30,268 nt of DNA from the NCBI GenBank assembly GCA_034435435.1, contig DAOTXN010000086.1, positions 1 to 30,268 of the forward strand. The letters are read 5' to 3'. Below, piece after piece: positions 22,236 through 28,514 of the stretch. The first letter of the stretch is position 1, and each line of letters starts with the position of its first letter. The position numbers and the translations under genes were made by a program. The stretch is from DAOTXN01 sp034435435. GTDB lineage: Bacteria; Chloroflexota; Anaerolineae; S140-20. The notes beneath the pieces were generated by a model that worked only from the letters and a program-made list of their open reading frames with translations, was not told where the DNA came from and searched no databases.

Positions 22236-22818
22236 CGCCGTCATCTCTCCAAAAGTCATGCAAAAGAGGAGCCAGTTGCTCACGCAGCGCCAGTCGTGCT
22301 CGATGTAGGCGGCTCTTGACTGCTGTCTCGCTCAGATCCAATACCTCGGCGGTTTGCGTTGTCGAAAGCCCTTCAATATCGCGCAAGATGAACACTTCAC
22401 GCAGTCCATCGCTCAACCCTGCCAACGCTTCATCCATTTTTTGATACAACTCGATCTCTAACACATGGCGCTCTGGCGCGTCGTCCCACCGATTGGCTGT
22501 GGGCAGGGCTTCCACGTCCACATCATCCTCGAGAGACTGAAGGTCTGGGAGATTCTTGTCTTTGCGCAGTCGCATCAGCACAGCATTGTGGGCAATGCGG
22601 TAGAGCCAGGTGCTGATGTGCGAGCGCCCCTCAAAACGATCAATCCCCCGGTAGGCGCTGATGAAAGTCTCTTGTAAAATGTCCTCGGCCAGATATGGGT
22701 CTCCCAGCATTTTTAGGGCCAGGTTGTACACCCGTGGCGAATAAGCCTCGACTAATTGCTGAAATGCCAGCGCGTCTCGTCGCCTCAAGGCCGTCAAATC
22801 TATGCTTGTATGTGTCAT
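22222..22818 (-). CDS. ECF (RpoE-type) RNA polymerase sigma factor
   Basis: A 198-residue group 4 sigma factor. Region 2 spans DALAFQQLVEAYSPRVYNLALKML to FEGRSHISTWLYRIAHNAVLMRLRK, including the DILQETF helix. Region 4 is LAGLSDGLREVFILRDIEGLSTTQTAEVLDLSETAVKSRLHRARLAL. Between them is an acidic linker. ATG 22818 is the first sensible start; a TTG at 22854 would add 12 residues. It heads a three-gene operon with its anti-sigma factor and trxB. A 9-nt repeat hairpin lies upstream at 22907-22971. Confidence 0.94.
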   Translation of the reverse strand: MTHTSIDLTALRRRDALAFQQLVEAYSPRVYNLALKMLGDPYLAEDILQETFISAYRGIDRFEGRSHISTWLYRIAHNAVLMRLRKDKNLPDLQSLEDDVDVEALPTANRWDDAPERHVLEIELYQKMDEALAGLSDGLREVFILRDIEGLSTTQTAEVLDLSETAVKSRLHRARLALREQLAPLLHDFWRDDGDEMR

Positions 22819-22906
22819 TTTCTTAGATGCAGGTTCCTGGGTTTGGTTGCACAATCGTGATTGCTCAGCCCAGATACTTTAAAGCGGCAAACCCAAAGCC
22901 ATTCAA

Positions 22907-22971
22907 CAGGATTCACAAGATTCACAGGATGGATTTCGTGGAAAAATCCTGTAAATCCTGTAAATCTTGTC
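22907..22971. repeat. inverted 9-nt-period repeat, second copy of the 7952-8021 family
   Basis: Left arm CAGGATTCA, CAAGATTCA, CAGGATGGA. Right arm AATCCTGTA, AATCCTGTA, AATCTTGTC. Both are in exact 9-base register and mutually complementary. It lies between the sigma gene start and the end of the Fur-family gene. Confidence 0.88.
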
Positions 22972-23004
22972 CAAAGAGCTACCAGGGTGAGCAGTTACGC
23001 GCAA

Positions 23005-23439
23005 TCAATCGTCTTGGACGCAGTGCGAACAATAGCCTTCCAGATAAAGACGGGCTTGAATAACCTGGATGCCCATTTCGCCGGCCAACTCTTGCTGGAT
23101 TTGGGCGATGAGCGGCGTGTCGAATTCGATCACTCGCCCGCAGCGCAGGCAAGTAAAGTGATAATGTTGCTGATCGGCGACTTCGTAGTAACCACGCTGG
23201 TCGTCGCGCACCAGGTGACGTTCTTGCACCAGGCCGAGTTGCCGCAATACGGCCAGGGTGCGATAGACAGTAGCCAAACTGATATTCGCATCGTGCGCTT
23301 TGGCGCGTTGATACAGCTCTTCGGCGTCCAGATGGGCCTCACTCTCGCTCAACACTGCCAAAATGGTGTGACGTTGGGCGGTCAGGCGCATCCCACTCGA
23401 GCGAAAGGCAAACTGGGCTTGTTCAACCAGATCGGACAT
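23005..23439 (-). CDS. Fur-family metalloregulator (Fur/PerR/Zur)
   Basis: A 144-residue winged-helix repressor. The DNA-binding half has GMRLTAQRHTILAVL and ISLATVYRTLAVLRQLGLV. The dimerisation half has YHFTCLRCGRVIEF with C97/C100 and CSHC with C137/C140, the structural zinc site, and His residues nearby. Whether it senses iron, peroxide or zinc is not decidable by eye. Proximity to the redox sigma operon and to Fe-S proteins would suit PerR or Fur. AAGGAG precedes ATG 23439 at good spacing. A possible -10 TAGAAT lies upstream on the minus strand. Confidence 0.93.
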   Translation of the reverse strand: MSDLVEQAQFAFRSSGMRLTAQRHTILAVLSESEAHLDAEELYQRAKAHDANISLATVYRTLAVLRQLGLVQERHLVRDDQRGYYEVADQQHYHFTCLRCGRVIEFDTPLIAQIQQELAGEMGIQVIQARLYLEGYCSHCVQDD

Positions 23440-23475
23440 AGCGATCTCCTTGTGGTCAACACAAAAGACGCCATC

Positions 23476-23481
23476 ATTCTA
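23476..23481 (-). promoter_or_regulatory. possible -10 element of the Fur-family gene
   Basis: TAGAAT on the minus strand, 36 bases before the start codon; the same hexamer serves as -10 of the bL25 gene. The -35 at 17 bases is poor (TGGCGG). ATGAT occurs on both sides of it, which may be a binding site for the regulator itself. Confidence 0.35.
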
Positions 23482-23527
23482 TCATAGAGCCGCCTGCCCC
23501 GCCAGTGTTAGGGCGGGACGGGGGCGC

Positions 23528-23556
23528 TTGCCCCAGATGGCACACTAGGCTATACT
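23528..23556 (+). promoter_or_regulatory. promoter of the 98-aa protein gene
   Basis: TTGCCC (23528-23533), 17 bases, TATACT (23551-23556), about 74 bases before the start codon. The -10 element is one base off consensus. Confidence 0.55.
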
Positions 23557-23629
23557 GAAAGTGAATCACACATAAAGCAGGGATACGGATACCCTCTTCA
23601 GAGGGCAGAAAAACCACGAGAGGGGAGAA

Positions 23630-23926
23630 ATGACAGAACAAGACACGTTGATGGTGGCGGGTAAGGCTCGTTGGCTGCTGGAGGGCGGCGTAGACCAGCT
23701 CGACGACGAGGAGCGAGCGTTGCTACTGGCCCTGACCAGCCTGGAAGCCGGCACGGGCCGGTCCATCACCGCCGAAGAGCGCGCCGCCATAGACCAAATG
23801 ATGGCGCGCGCCGGCGCAGACGGCGACGAGATTGCACGGGCCGTCAAGCACATGGTCGAGGCCAAAGCCAAAACGAATCGCGCCCTCGACTGGTCGGCTC
23901 TCAAAAAGCGGATCAAACGCGAATAA
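23630..23926 (+). CDS. hypothetical protein, 98 aa
   Basis: A small soluble, helical and charged protein beginning MTEQDTLMVAGKARWLLEGG. Two acidic helices (LDDEERALLLALTSLEA; TAEERAAIDQMMARAG) are followed by a basic end (LDWSALKKRIKRE). It has no Cys, signal peptide or membrane segment. AGGGGAG stands just before ATG 23630. It is alone on the plus strand, with its stop close to the stop of the convergent Fe-S oxidoreductase. I do not recognise the family. Confidence 0.75.
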   Translation: MTEQDTLMVAGKARWLLEGGVDQLDDEERALLLALTSLEAGTGRSITAEERAAIDQMMARAGADGDEIARAVKHMVEAKAKTNRALDWSALKKRIKRE

Positions 23927-23932
23927 CAGCCG

Positions 23933-25975
23933 CTAGATCGCTTCGGCCACCAGCTCAGCAATATCGCGCACGGCAATTTCCTCTTTGACGCCTTTGCTTT
24001 GCGCGGCCGAGTCGAGCATCAACACGCAAAAGGGGCAAGCCGTTGTCACTGCTTCTACGTGATGGCTCAGCGCCTCTTCCAGACGAATATCCTGCACGTG
24101 TCGCTGCTGCGCCCCCGGACGCTTGTGAGTTGAGGGCCGGCCGGTGTCTTCCAGCTCAAACCAGGCGTTAGCCCCGCCTCCCCCACAGCACAGGCCCTTT
24201 TCTCGCGAGCGGGCCATCTCGATCAGATTCACCCCCGTCGCGCGCAGCGCCTGGCGCGGCGCGTCGTACACGTCGTTATAACGCCCCAAATAACACGAAT
24301 CGTGAAACGTGACCCGCTGGTCCAGCGGGCGGCTGAGCCGCAGTTGTCCGCTGCCGATCAGCTCACCAATGAGCTGGCTGTGGTGCACCACCTGAAAATC
24401 GCCGCCGAATTGCGGATATTCGTTCTTGAACGTGTTAAAACAGTGCGGGCATTGGGTCAGGATCCGGTTAAACGTGTATTCGCGCATGGTCTTCAAGTTC
24501 TGTTCGGCCGCGAGCTGGTACAGATATTCGTTTCCGGCCCGCCGGGCAAACTCGCAGTTGCAAAACTCTTCCTCTCCCAACACGGCAAAGTCCACACCGG
24601 CCGCGGTGAGGATTTTGATCATCGCCAGCGTGGTTTTCTGACCATTGGGGTCAAAGCTGCCGGCGCAACCCACCCAGTACAAGATATCCACTACTCTGCG
24701 CTCGGCCATCAGCGGCGCGGAGAGACCGGTGGGCAGGTTCCTGGCCCACGCAAAACGGTCGGCCGCCGACTGGCCCCAGGGGTTGCCGGTGCGCTCCACC
24801 TGCACGAGCGCCTGCTGGAGCGCGCCGTAGGGCTTGCCCTGCATCAACGTCAGGTGGCGGCGCATGTCCACGATGGCGTCCACGTGTTGGATGAGCACCG
24901 GGCACTCGTGCACGCAGGCGTAGCAAGTAGTGCAGGCCCACAGCGTCTCTTCCTGGATCACTTCGCCGATGAGATTCACGCGGCTTTCTTTTTGACCGGC
25001 CAACAAGCCGGGGCCTTCGGCCCACAAATGATCGCGAATATCCAGCACGAGCAGCTTGGGGCTGAGGGGCCGCCCGGCCAGATAGGCCGGACAGGCCTCC
25101 TGGCAGCGCCCGCACTCAGTGCAGGCGTCGGCGTCAAGCAAGTTCTTCCAGGGAAATTCACGCAGCTCACCCACCCCCAACACCTCGGTCTCATCGATGT
25201 CGCGGATGGGGATGAGCGCTCCGCGCGGCCGTTCCGGCTCAGAGAAAAAGATGTTGAGCGGCGATGTGACCAGATGTAGATAAAGCGTGTCTTGGGGGAG
25301 CACGATGAAAAAGAGACCCACCAGCCCAAAATGCGTCACCCACAGGGCGACGTGCCAATCGCGCAGCGTCGCTTCGGCGGGTCCGATAGCCCGCAAGCCT
25401 TGGGCGATGAGGTGGCCCACCGGCGACCACTCGGACCAGTCGGGTTGCTGAACCGCCAGGCGCAATCCCTCCACCAGCAGCCCGGTCAGCATGATCCAAA
25501 ACAAGATCGTCAGACCGCCGCTAAAACGGGCGGTGTGGGTGAGTTTTCCCGGGCGCCGCCCCCAGCGACGGATCATCGCCAGCCCTAACCCCAAGGTGAG
25601 GAACAGGCTAAAGCCATCTAGCGCCAGCTCATAGATGCGATACACGTCGCCAGTGAGAATTTCGACGATGTCGGTGTCGATGGTGGCGAGGGTGGTGCCG
25701 ATAAACAGCACCACCATGGCCCAAAAGACGCTCAGGTGCATCACCCCGGCGTAGGCTTGATTCGCGATCTTGACCTGAACCAGGCCGTATTTGAACAGAC
25801 GCGCCACCCGCCAGGCCAGGTGGTCAAACTTGGGCTTGTCTCGTCCGACGCGCCACAGGCGCGCCCGCTCCCACAACTGAGCGACCATGGCCAGCACGGC
25901 GGCGCCCAAGATCACATACATCGACGCGATGGCCCAGGGGGGGACATTCCAAAAGTCGGGGCGAAAAGGCGTCAT
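23933..25975 (-). CDS. membrane-bound Fe-S oxidoreductase, HdrD/CCG-domain (EtfAB:menaquinone oxidoreductase-like)
   Basis: A 680-residue protein. The N-terminal third has about six membrane segments (WAIASMYVILGAAVLAMV; MHLSVFWAMVVLFIGTTLA; LFFIVLPQDTLYLHL) resembling the NarI-like cytochrome b module. Two 4Fe-4S motifs follow near residues 285-300 (CTECGRCQEACP) and 346-358 (CTTCYACVHECP). Two CCG domains close it: the second is canonical (HDSCYLGRYN, LCCGGGGA, CPFC), the first has CNC where CC is usual. This architecture is that of the EMO/EtfD group, which pass electrons from electron-transfer flavoprotein to menaquinone in acyl-CoA oxidation. Etf genes are not in the window, so the donor is inferred. 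AGGAG precedes ATG 25975. Confidence 0.85.
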   Translation of the reverse strand: MTPFRPDFWNVPPWAIASMYVILGAAVLAMVAQLWERARLWRVGRDKPKFDHLAWRVARLFKYGLVQVKIANQAYAGVMHLSVFWAMVVLFIGTTLATIDTDIVEILTGDVYRIYELALDGFSLFLTLGLGLAMIRRWGRRPGKLTHTARFSGGLTILFWIMLTGLLVEGLRLAVQQPDWSEWSPVGHLIAQGLRAIGPAEATLRDWHVALWVTHFGLVGLFFIVLPQDTLYLHLVTSPLNIFFSEPERPRGALIPIRDIDETEVLGVGELREFPWKNLLDADACTECGRCQEACPAYLAGRPLSPKLLVLDIRDHLWAEGPGLLAGQKESRVNLIGEVIQEETLWACTTCYACVHECPVLIQHVDAIVDMRRHLTLMQGKPYGALQQALVQVERTGNPWGQSAADRFAWARNLPTGLSAPLMAERRVVDILYWVGCAGSFDPNGQKTTLAMIKILTAAGVDFAVLGEEEFCNCEFARRAGNEYLYQLAAEQNLKTMREYTFNRILTQCPHCFNTFKNEYPQFGGDFQVVHHSQLIGELIGSGQLRLSRPLDQRVTFHDSCYLGRYNDVYDAPRQALRATGVNLIEMARSREKGLCCGGGGANAWFELEDTGRPSTHKRPGAQQRHVQDIRLEEALSHHVEAVTTACPFCVLMLDSAAQSKGVKEEIAVRDIAELVAEAI

Positions 25976-26063
25976 GGTTCTCCTTGAAAAAAAACTGCCC
26001 CGGCCCATGTTTGCACACCAGGCCAGGACAGCCACCCTTTGGATGAGCGACCGGTATTCACCT

Positions 26064-26405
26064 TTACGCGGCTTTCTTTTCTTGCTGCGCCATGTCTTCC
26101 AGATAGACCTTTACGTCGGCCAGGGCCTGCTCGTACAAATGGAGCAAGTCTGCATCGTTATCTTTGAAGCGCCGGATGGTCTGGATCGCACACTGGACAC
26201 AGCCACGCATGGCTTTATAGCTGTCGGTTTCGCACGTTAAACAACCGTTCAGGCGCATCATCATCAAAGAAAAGCCCAGGCTTTCGGGATGGGTTTCCGG
26301 CAACGCCGCCACGCGCCTGACCAAAGCCTCCCACTCTGGCCCACGCAGGTCCCTCAGAGGTGCAATGGCATAAGGGGGAAAGAGCAACTCGCTGCCCGCG
26401 TGCAT
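26064..26405 (-). CDS. small protein with CxxC-x10-CxxC, upstream of the Fe-S oxidoreductase
   Basis: A 113-residue soluble protein with four cysteines at 55, 58, 69 and 72 (GCLTCETDSYKAMRGCVQC), which could hold zinc or an iron-sulfur cluster. A helical tail follows (LLHLYEQALADVKVYLEDM). The start ATG 26405 has GGAGGA upstream. It is 88 bases before the Fe-S oxidoreductase on the same strand and probably shares its transcript. I do not recognise a named family. A role as an electron carrier or assembly partner of the oxidoreductase is an inference from the neighbourhood. Confidence 0.8.
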   Translation of the reverse strand: MHAGSELLFPPYAIAPLRDLRGPEWEALVRRVAALPETHPESLGFSLMMMRLNGCLTCETDSYKAMRGCVQCAIQTIRRFKDNDADLLHLYEQALADVKVYLEDMAQQEKKAA

Positions 26406-26423
26406 GATGATTCCTCCAATAGC

Positions 26424-26486
26424 TTTCAGGTTTCAGGTATCAGGCTGATGGCTGACCGCTAACGGCTGACCCCTGATAGCTGACGG
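26424..26486. repeat. nine-unit heptamer array (TTTCAGG / CTGANNG type)
   Basis: Three units of the TWTCAGG type (26424-26444) pass without a break of register into six of the CTGACGG type (26445-26486). The later units are partly complementary to the first (TATCAGG against CCTGATA). It fills the divergent region between the CxxC protein and the bL25 promoter. Confidence 0.9.
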
Positions 26487-26539
26487 TTGAATTATAGCAA
26501 TCAGAATGCCTGCCGTCAAGGGCAAGGGCATTTCCAATC

Positions 26540-26568
26540 TTGACGAATCTTCCGATCTGGGTTAGAAT
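26540..26568 (+). promoter_or_regulatory. promoter of the bL25 gene
   Basis: TTGACG (26540-26545), 17 bases, TAGAAT (26563-26568). Each hexamer has one mismatch to consensus. The leader to the start codon is about 75 bases. Confidence 0.75.
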
Positions 26569-26645
26569 GCCGCCTGTTGCATAGTTGCCGGCGGCCCCGG
26601 CCAACGTCCAACCTGAAATAGCGGACCACTGTGGAGAGAAAGAGA

Positions 26646-27284
26646 ATGGAACAGATACATTTAACGGCCAAGCGCCGCGAGATTTCAAAAGGTGCGGCCA
26701 AGAGACTGCTGCGAGAAGCGCGAGTACCCGGTATCCTCTATGGACACGATGTGGAAAACGAGGCTTTGCATTTTGAGGCGCTGGAATTGCAGCGAATACT
26801 GGCTCAGGCCGGTACGTCCCAGTTGATCCAGTTGCAGATCGAAGGCGCTCCGACGCTGCGGCCCGTATTACCGCGTGAGGTTCAGCGCCACATTTTCACC
26901 GGCGCGCCGATCCATGTAGATTTGTTGGCCGTCAGCATGACCGAAAAGCTCACGGCCCAGGTGAGCATTACCCTCGTCGGCCAGCCGGAGGCTGTGGCCC
27001 GGGGCATGGGGATGCTGCTGCAAGGGGCGAACTCGGTCGAGATCGAATGTCTCCCCGGCGACCTGATTCCCACGCTAGAAGTGGATGTGTCGGGCATCGA
27101 GCTAAACAGCGCCCTATATGTGAGCGACTTGCGCGTGCCGCCCGGCATTACCATTTTGACCGACCCCCAAGAGCTGGTGGCGCAGGTGGTTTACGAAGCA
27201 GCCCCAGAAGTGGAAGAAGAAGCGTTCGCAGCGCCGGCCGAGGTGGAGGTCGTACGCAAGGGCAAGGTTGAAGAAGAAGAGTAG
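26646..27284 (+). CDS. rplY: 50S ribosomal protein bL25, CTC (general stress) form
   Basis: A 212-residue protein. The N-terminal 5S rRNA-binding domain has AKRREISKGAAKRLLREARVPGILYG, the family signature. The C-terminal CTC domain (MTEKLTAQVSITLVGQPEAVARGMGML to VSDLRVPPGITILTDPQELVAQV) is present, then an acidic Glu-rich tail. This two-domain form is normal outside Enterobacteria. ATG 26646 fits the usual N-terminus and has GGAGAG upstream; an in-frame GTG lies at 26631. The peptidyl-tRNA hydrolase gene often found next to it is absent. Promoter and terminator show a single-gene unit. Confidence 0.95.
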   Translation: MEQIHLTAKRREISKGAAKRLLREARVPGILYGHDVENEALHFEALELQRILAQAGTSQLIQLQIEGAPTLRPVLPREVQRHIFTGAPIHVDLLAVSMTEKLTAQVSITLVGQPEAVARGMGMLLQGANSVEIECLPGDLIPTLEVDVSGIELNSALYVSDLRVPPGITILTDPQELVAQVVYEAAPEVEEEAFAAPAEVEVVRKGKVEEEE

Positions 27285-27305
27285 CGTTGCCGCAGAGCGA
27301 AAATT

Positions 27306-27332
27306 AGGGACGGGACACCCCGTCCCTTTTTT
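27306..27332 (+). terminator. intrinsic terminator after bL25
   Basis: AGGGACGGG (27306-27314) pairs with CCCGTCCCT (27319-27327) and is followed by a run of T. A weaker AT-rich stretch on the other side may let it also serve the convergent protease gene. Confidence 0.92.
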
Positions 27333-27346
27333 GTTCGCCGGATGGG

Positions 27347-28006
27347 TCACGCCTCTTTCAACTTTTGGACGATCCAGCGATACGTCTCTACGGTTCGATC
27401 ATAGGTGTTTTCGAAATATCCCCGCAGTCCAGAATAATCGTCCCGCACGACACACAGAATGAGAACTAGAATGATGACATTGAAAAGGACAGTTATGAGC
27501 AAAGAAAAAGCCAGACCGGTATTCTTGATGTCCGGCTGGTAGGTTCTAAATTGCCTGGACAGTTTTATGTAGTGAAAAGCTAAAGTGAACCCGATTAAAA
27601 AGTCAGGCACGGTGGAGGTTGGCAGAAATATCTTGAGAATAAGAAAGGGCAGGGAAAAAATCGGCAGAAAGTAAGGAGCGAGAGCAACTAGGAAATTGGG
27701 CGATCCCTGATACTGCACCAGTCCACCGTTGATAGTTCGGTCAGTCGTTACGACAAATGTTTTGACCGGATAAAAAAACAGCAAAGCTACCAGCATGTGG
27801 CCGAGTTCGTGCTCAAACGTCTCAGCGAATTCCATCCGGCTGCCCATTACGGCGTATACCACCACGCAGCCCAACGCGCCATACACAAACCAGCGCAGTG
27901 CGTTGAAATCTAACTGTGAGCCGATAAACACATACGCCTGATATGCCGCAGCGAACAAAATCGGAATGAGCAAAAGGGACACCCATGTCGTGATGAGCTT
28001 GCTCAT
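27347..28006 (-). CDS. M50-like membrane metalloprotease
   Basis: A 219-residue integral membrane protein with about six hydrophobic segments and the zinc motif H66-E-L-G-H70 (FEHELGHMLVALLFFYPV) at the start of one of them, as in site-2-protease-like families. The second metal ligand of M50 (N/LDG) is not evident, so it may be a divergent or chaperone-like member. GGAG precedes ATG 28006. Its base composition is clearly lower in GC than its neighbours, with many A/T-rich codons (one 60-base stretch at 27541-27600 is about 35% GC), which suggests recent acquisition. Confidence 0.75.
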   Translation of the reverse strand: MSKLITTWVSLLLIPILFAAAYQAYVFIGSQLDFNALRWFVYGALGCVVVYAVMGSRMEFAETFEHELGHMLVALLFFYPVKTFVVTTDRTINGGLVQYQGSPNFLVALAPYFLPIFSLPFLILKIFLPTSTVPDFLIGFTLAFHYIKLSRQFRTYQPDIKNTGLAFSLLITVLFNVIILVLILCVVRDDYSGLRGYFENTYDRTVETYRWIVQKLKEA

Positions 28007-28062
28007 CGTTGGCTCCTTTCTCCTCTGTGCGGCAAAAGCTCTTCGATTCAGGTCCGCTCAGG

Positions 28063-28507
28063 TCACGGCTTTGCGGCCTGCGTCGCCATCGAGACGGGCA
28101 TGTACCGAGAGAGTAAATCGCGCACCTCGTCCGGGTAACGGTCCTCATAAAAAGTGGCTAAACTCCAGCGGCTCCCCCGCCTCGGCCCGACGCCGCTTTT
28201 CGTCCTCCGACAGGCTCTCGGCGTCCGCGAAGTCGCGTATATCCCCTTCGACCGTGGCGATTTTCAGACCCTCGCGCTCGACGACCAGGCGATCCTGGGC
28301 CAGTTGGCGCGGCGAGTTATCCAGCACGGTCACGTTGGCCCCCGCCGCCGCGAGGATTGGCCCCTGTTGACCGCCGCCCGAGGCCAAACCCAGCACGTCA
28401 CACCCTGACAAGGCGGGAAACCACTCATGCGGGACGGGTATGGTCCAGGGGTTGCCGTTTTCGACTTGTTTGTTCCAGGCCAGACGGTTGTGTTGTCGAA
28501 CGTCCAT
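28063..28507 (-). pseudogene. decayed class I SAM-dependent methyltransferase
   Basis: The frame starts well with MDVRQHNRLAWNKQVENGNPWTIPV, then jumps to HEWFPALSG, the SAM-binding LGLASGGGQQGPILAAAG, and LDNSPRQLAQDRLV. After IRDFADAES it jumps to LSEDEKRRRAEAGEPLEFSH and reaches a stop. In the next frame, at about 28070-28147, the family's C-terminus is still readable: FYEDRYPDEV, then LSRYMPVSMATQAAKP and TGA at 28063-28065. From memory of intact relatives (about 250 residues), three segments are missing: roughly 20 residues after WTIPV, the central part with the DLIFHP and LRPGG motifs, and a piece after EPLEFSH where the frame also breaks. It starts 7 bases after the amidohydrolase stop, with AGGG upstream. 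Confidence 0.85.
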
Positions 28508-28514
28508 TCCCTGC

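Noticed and set aside
23493..23523. GC-rich hairpin before the 98-aa gene as a terminator
   Set aside because: A stem can be drawn, but no T-tract follows on either strand and it overlaps the promoter region, so it is not called.
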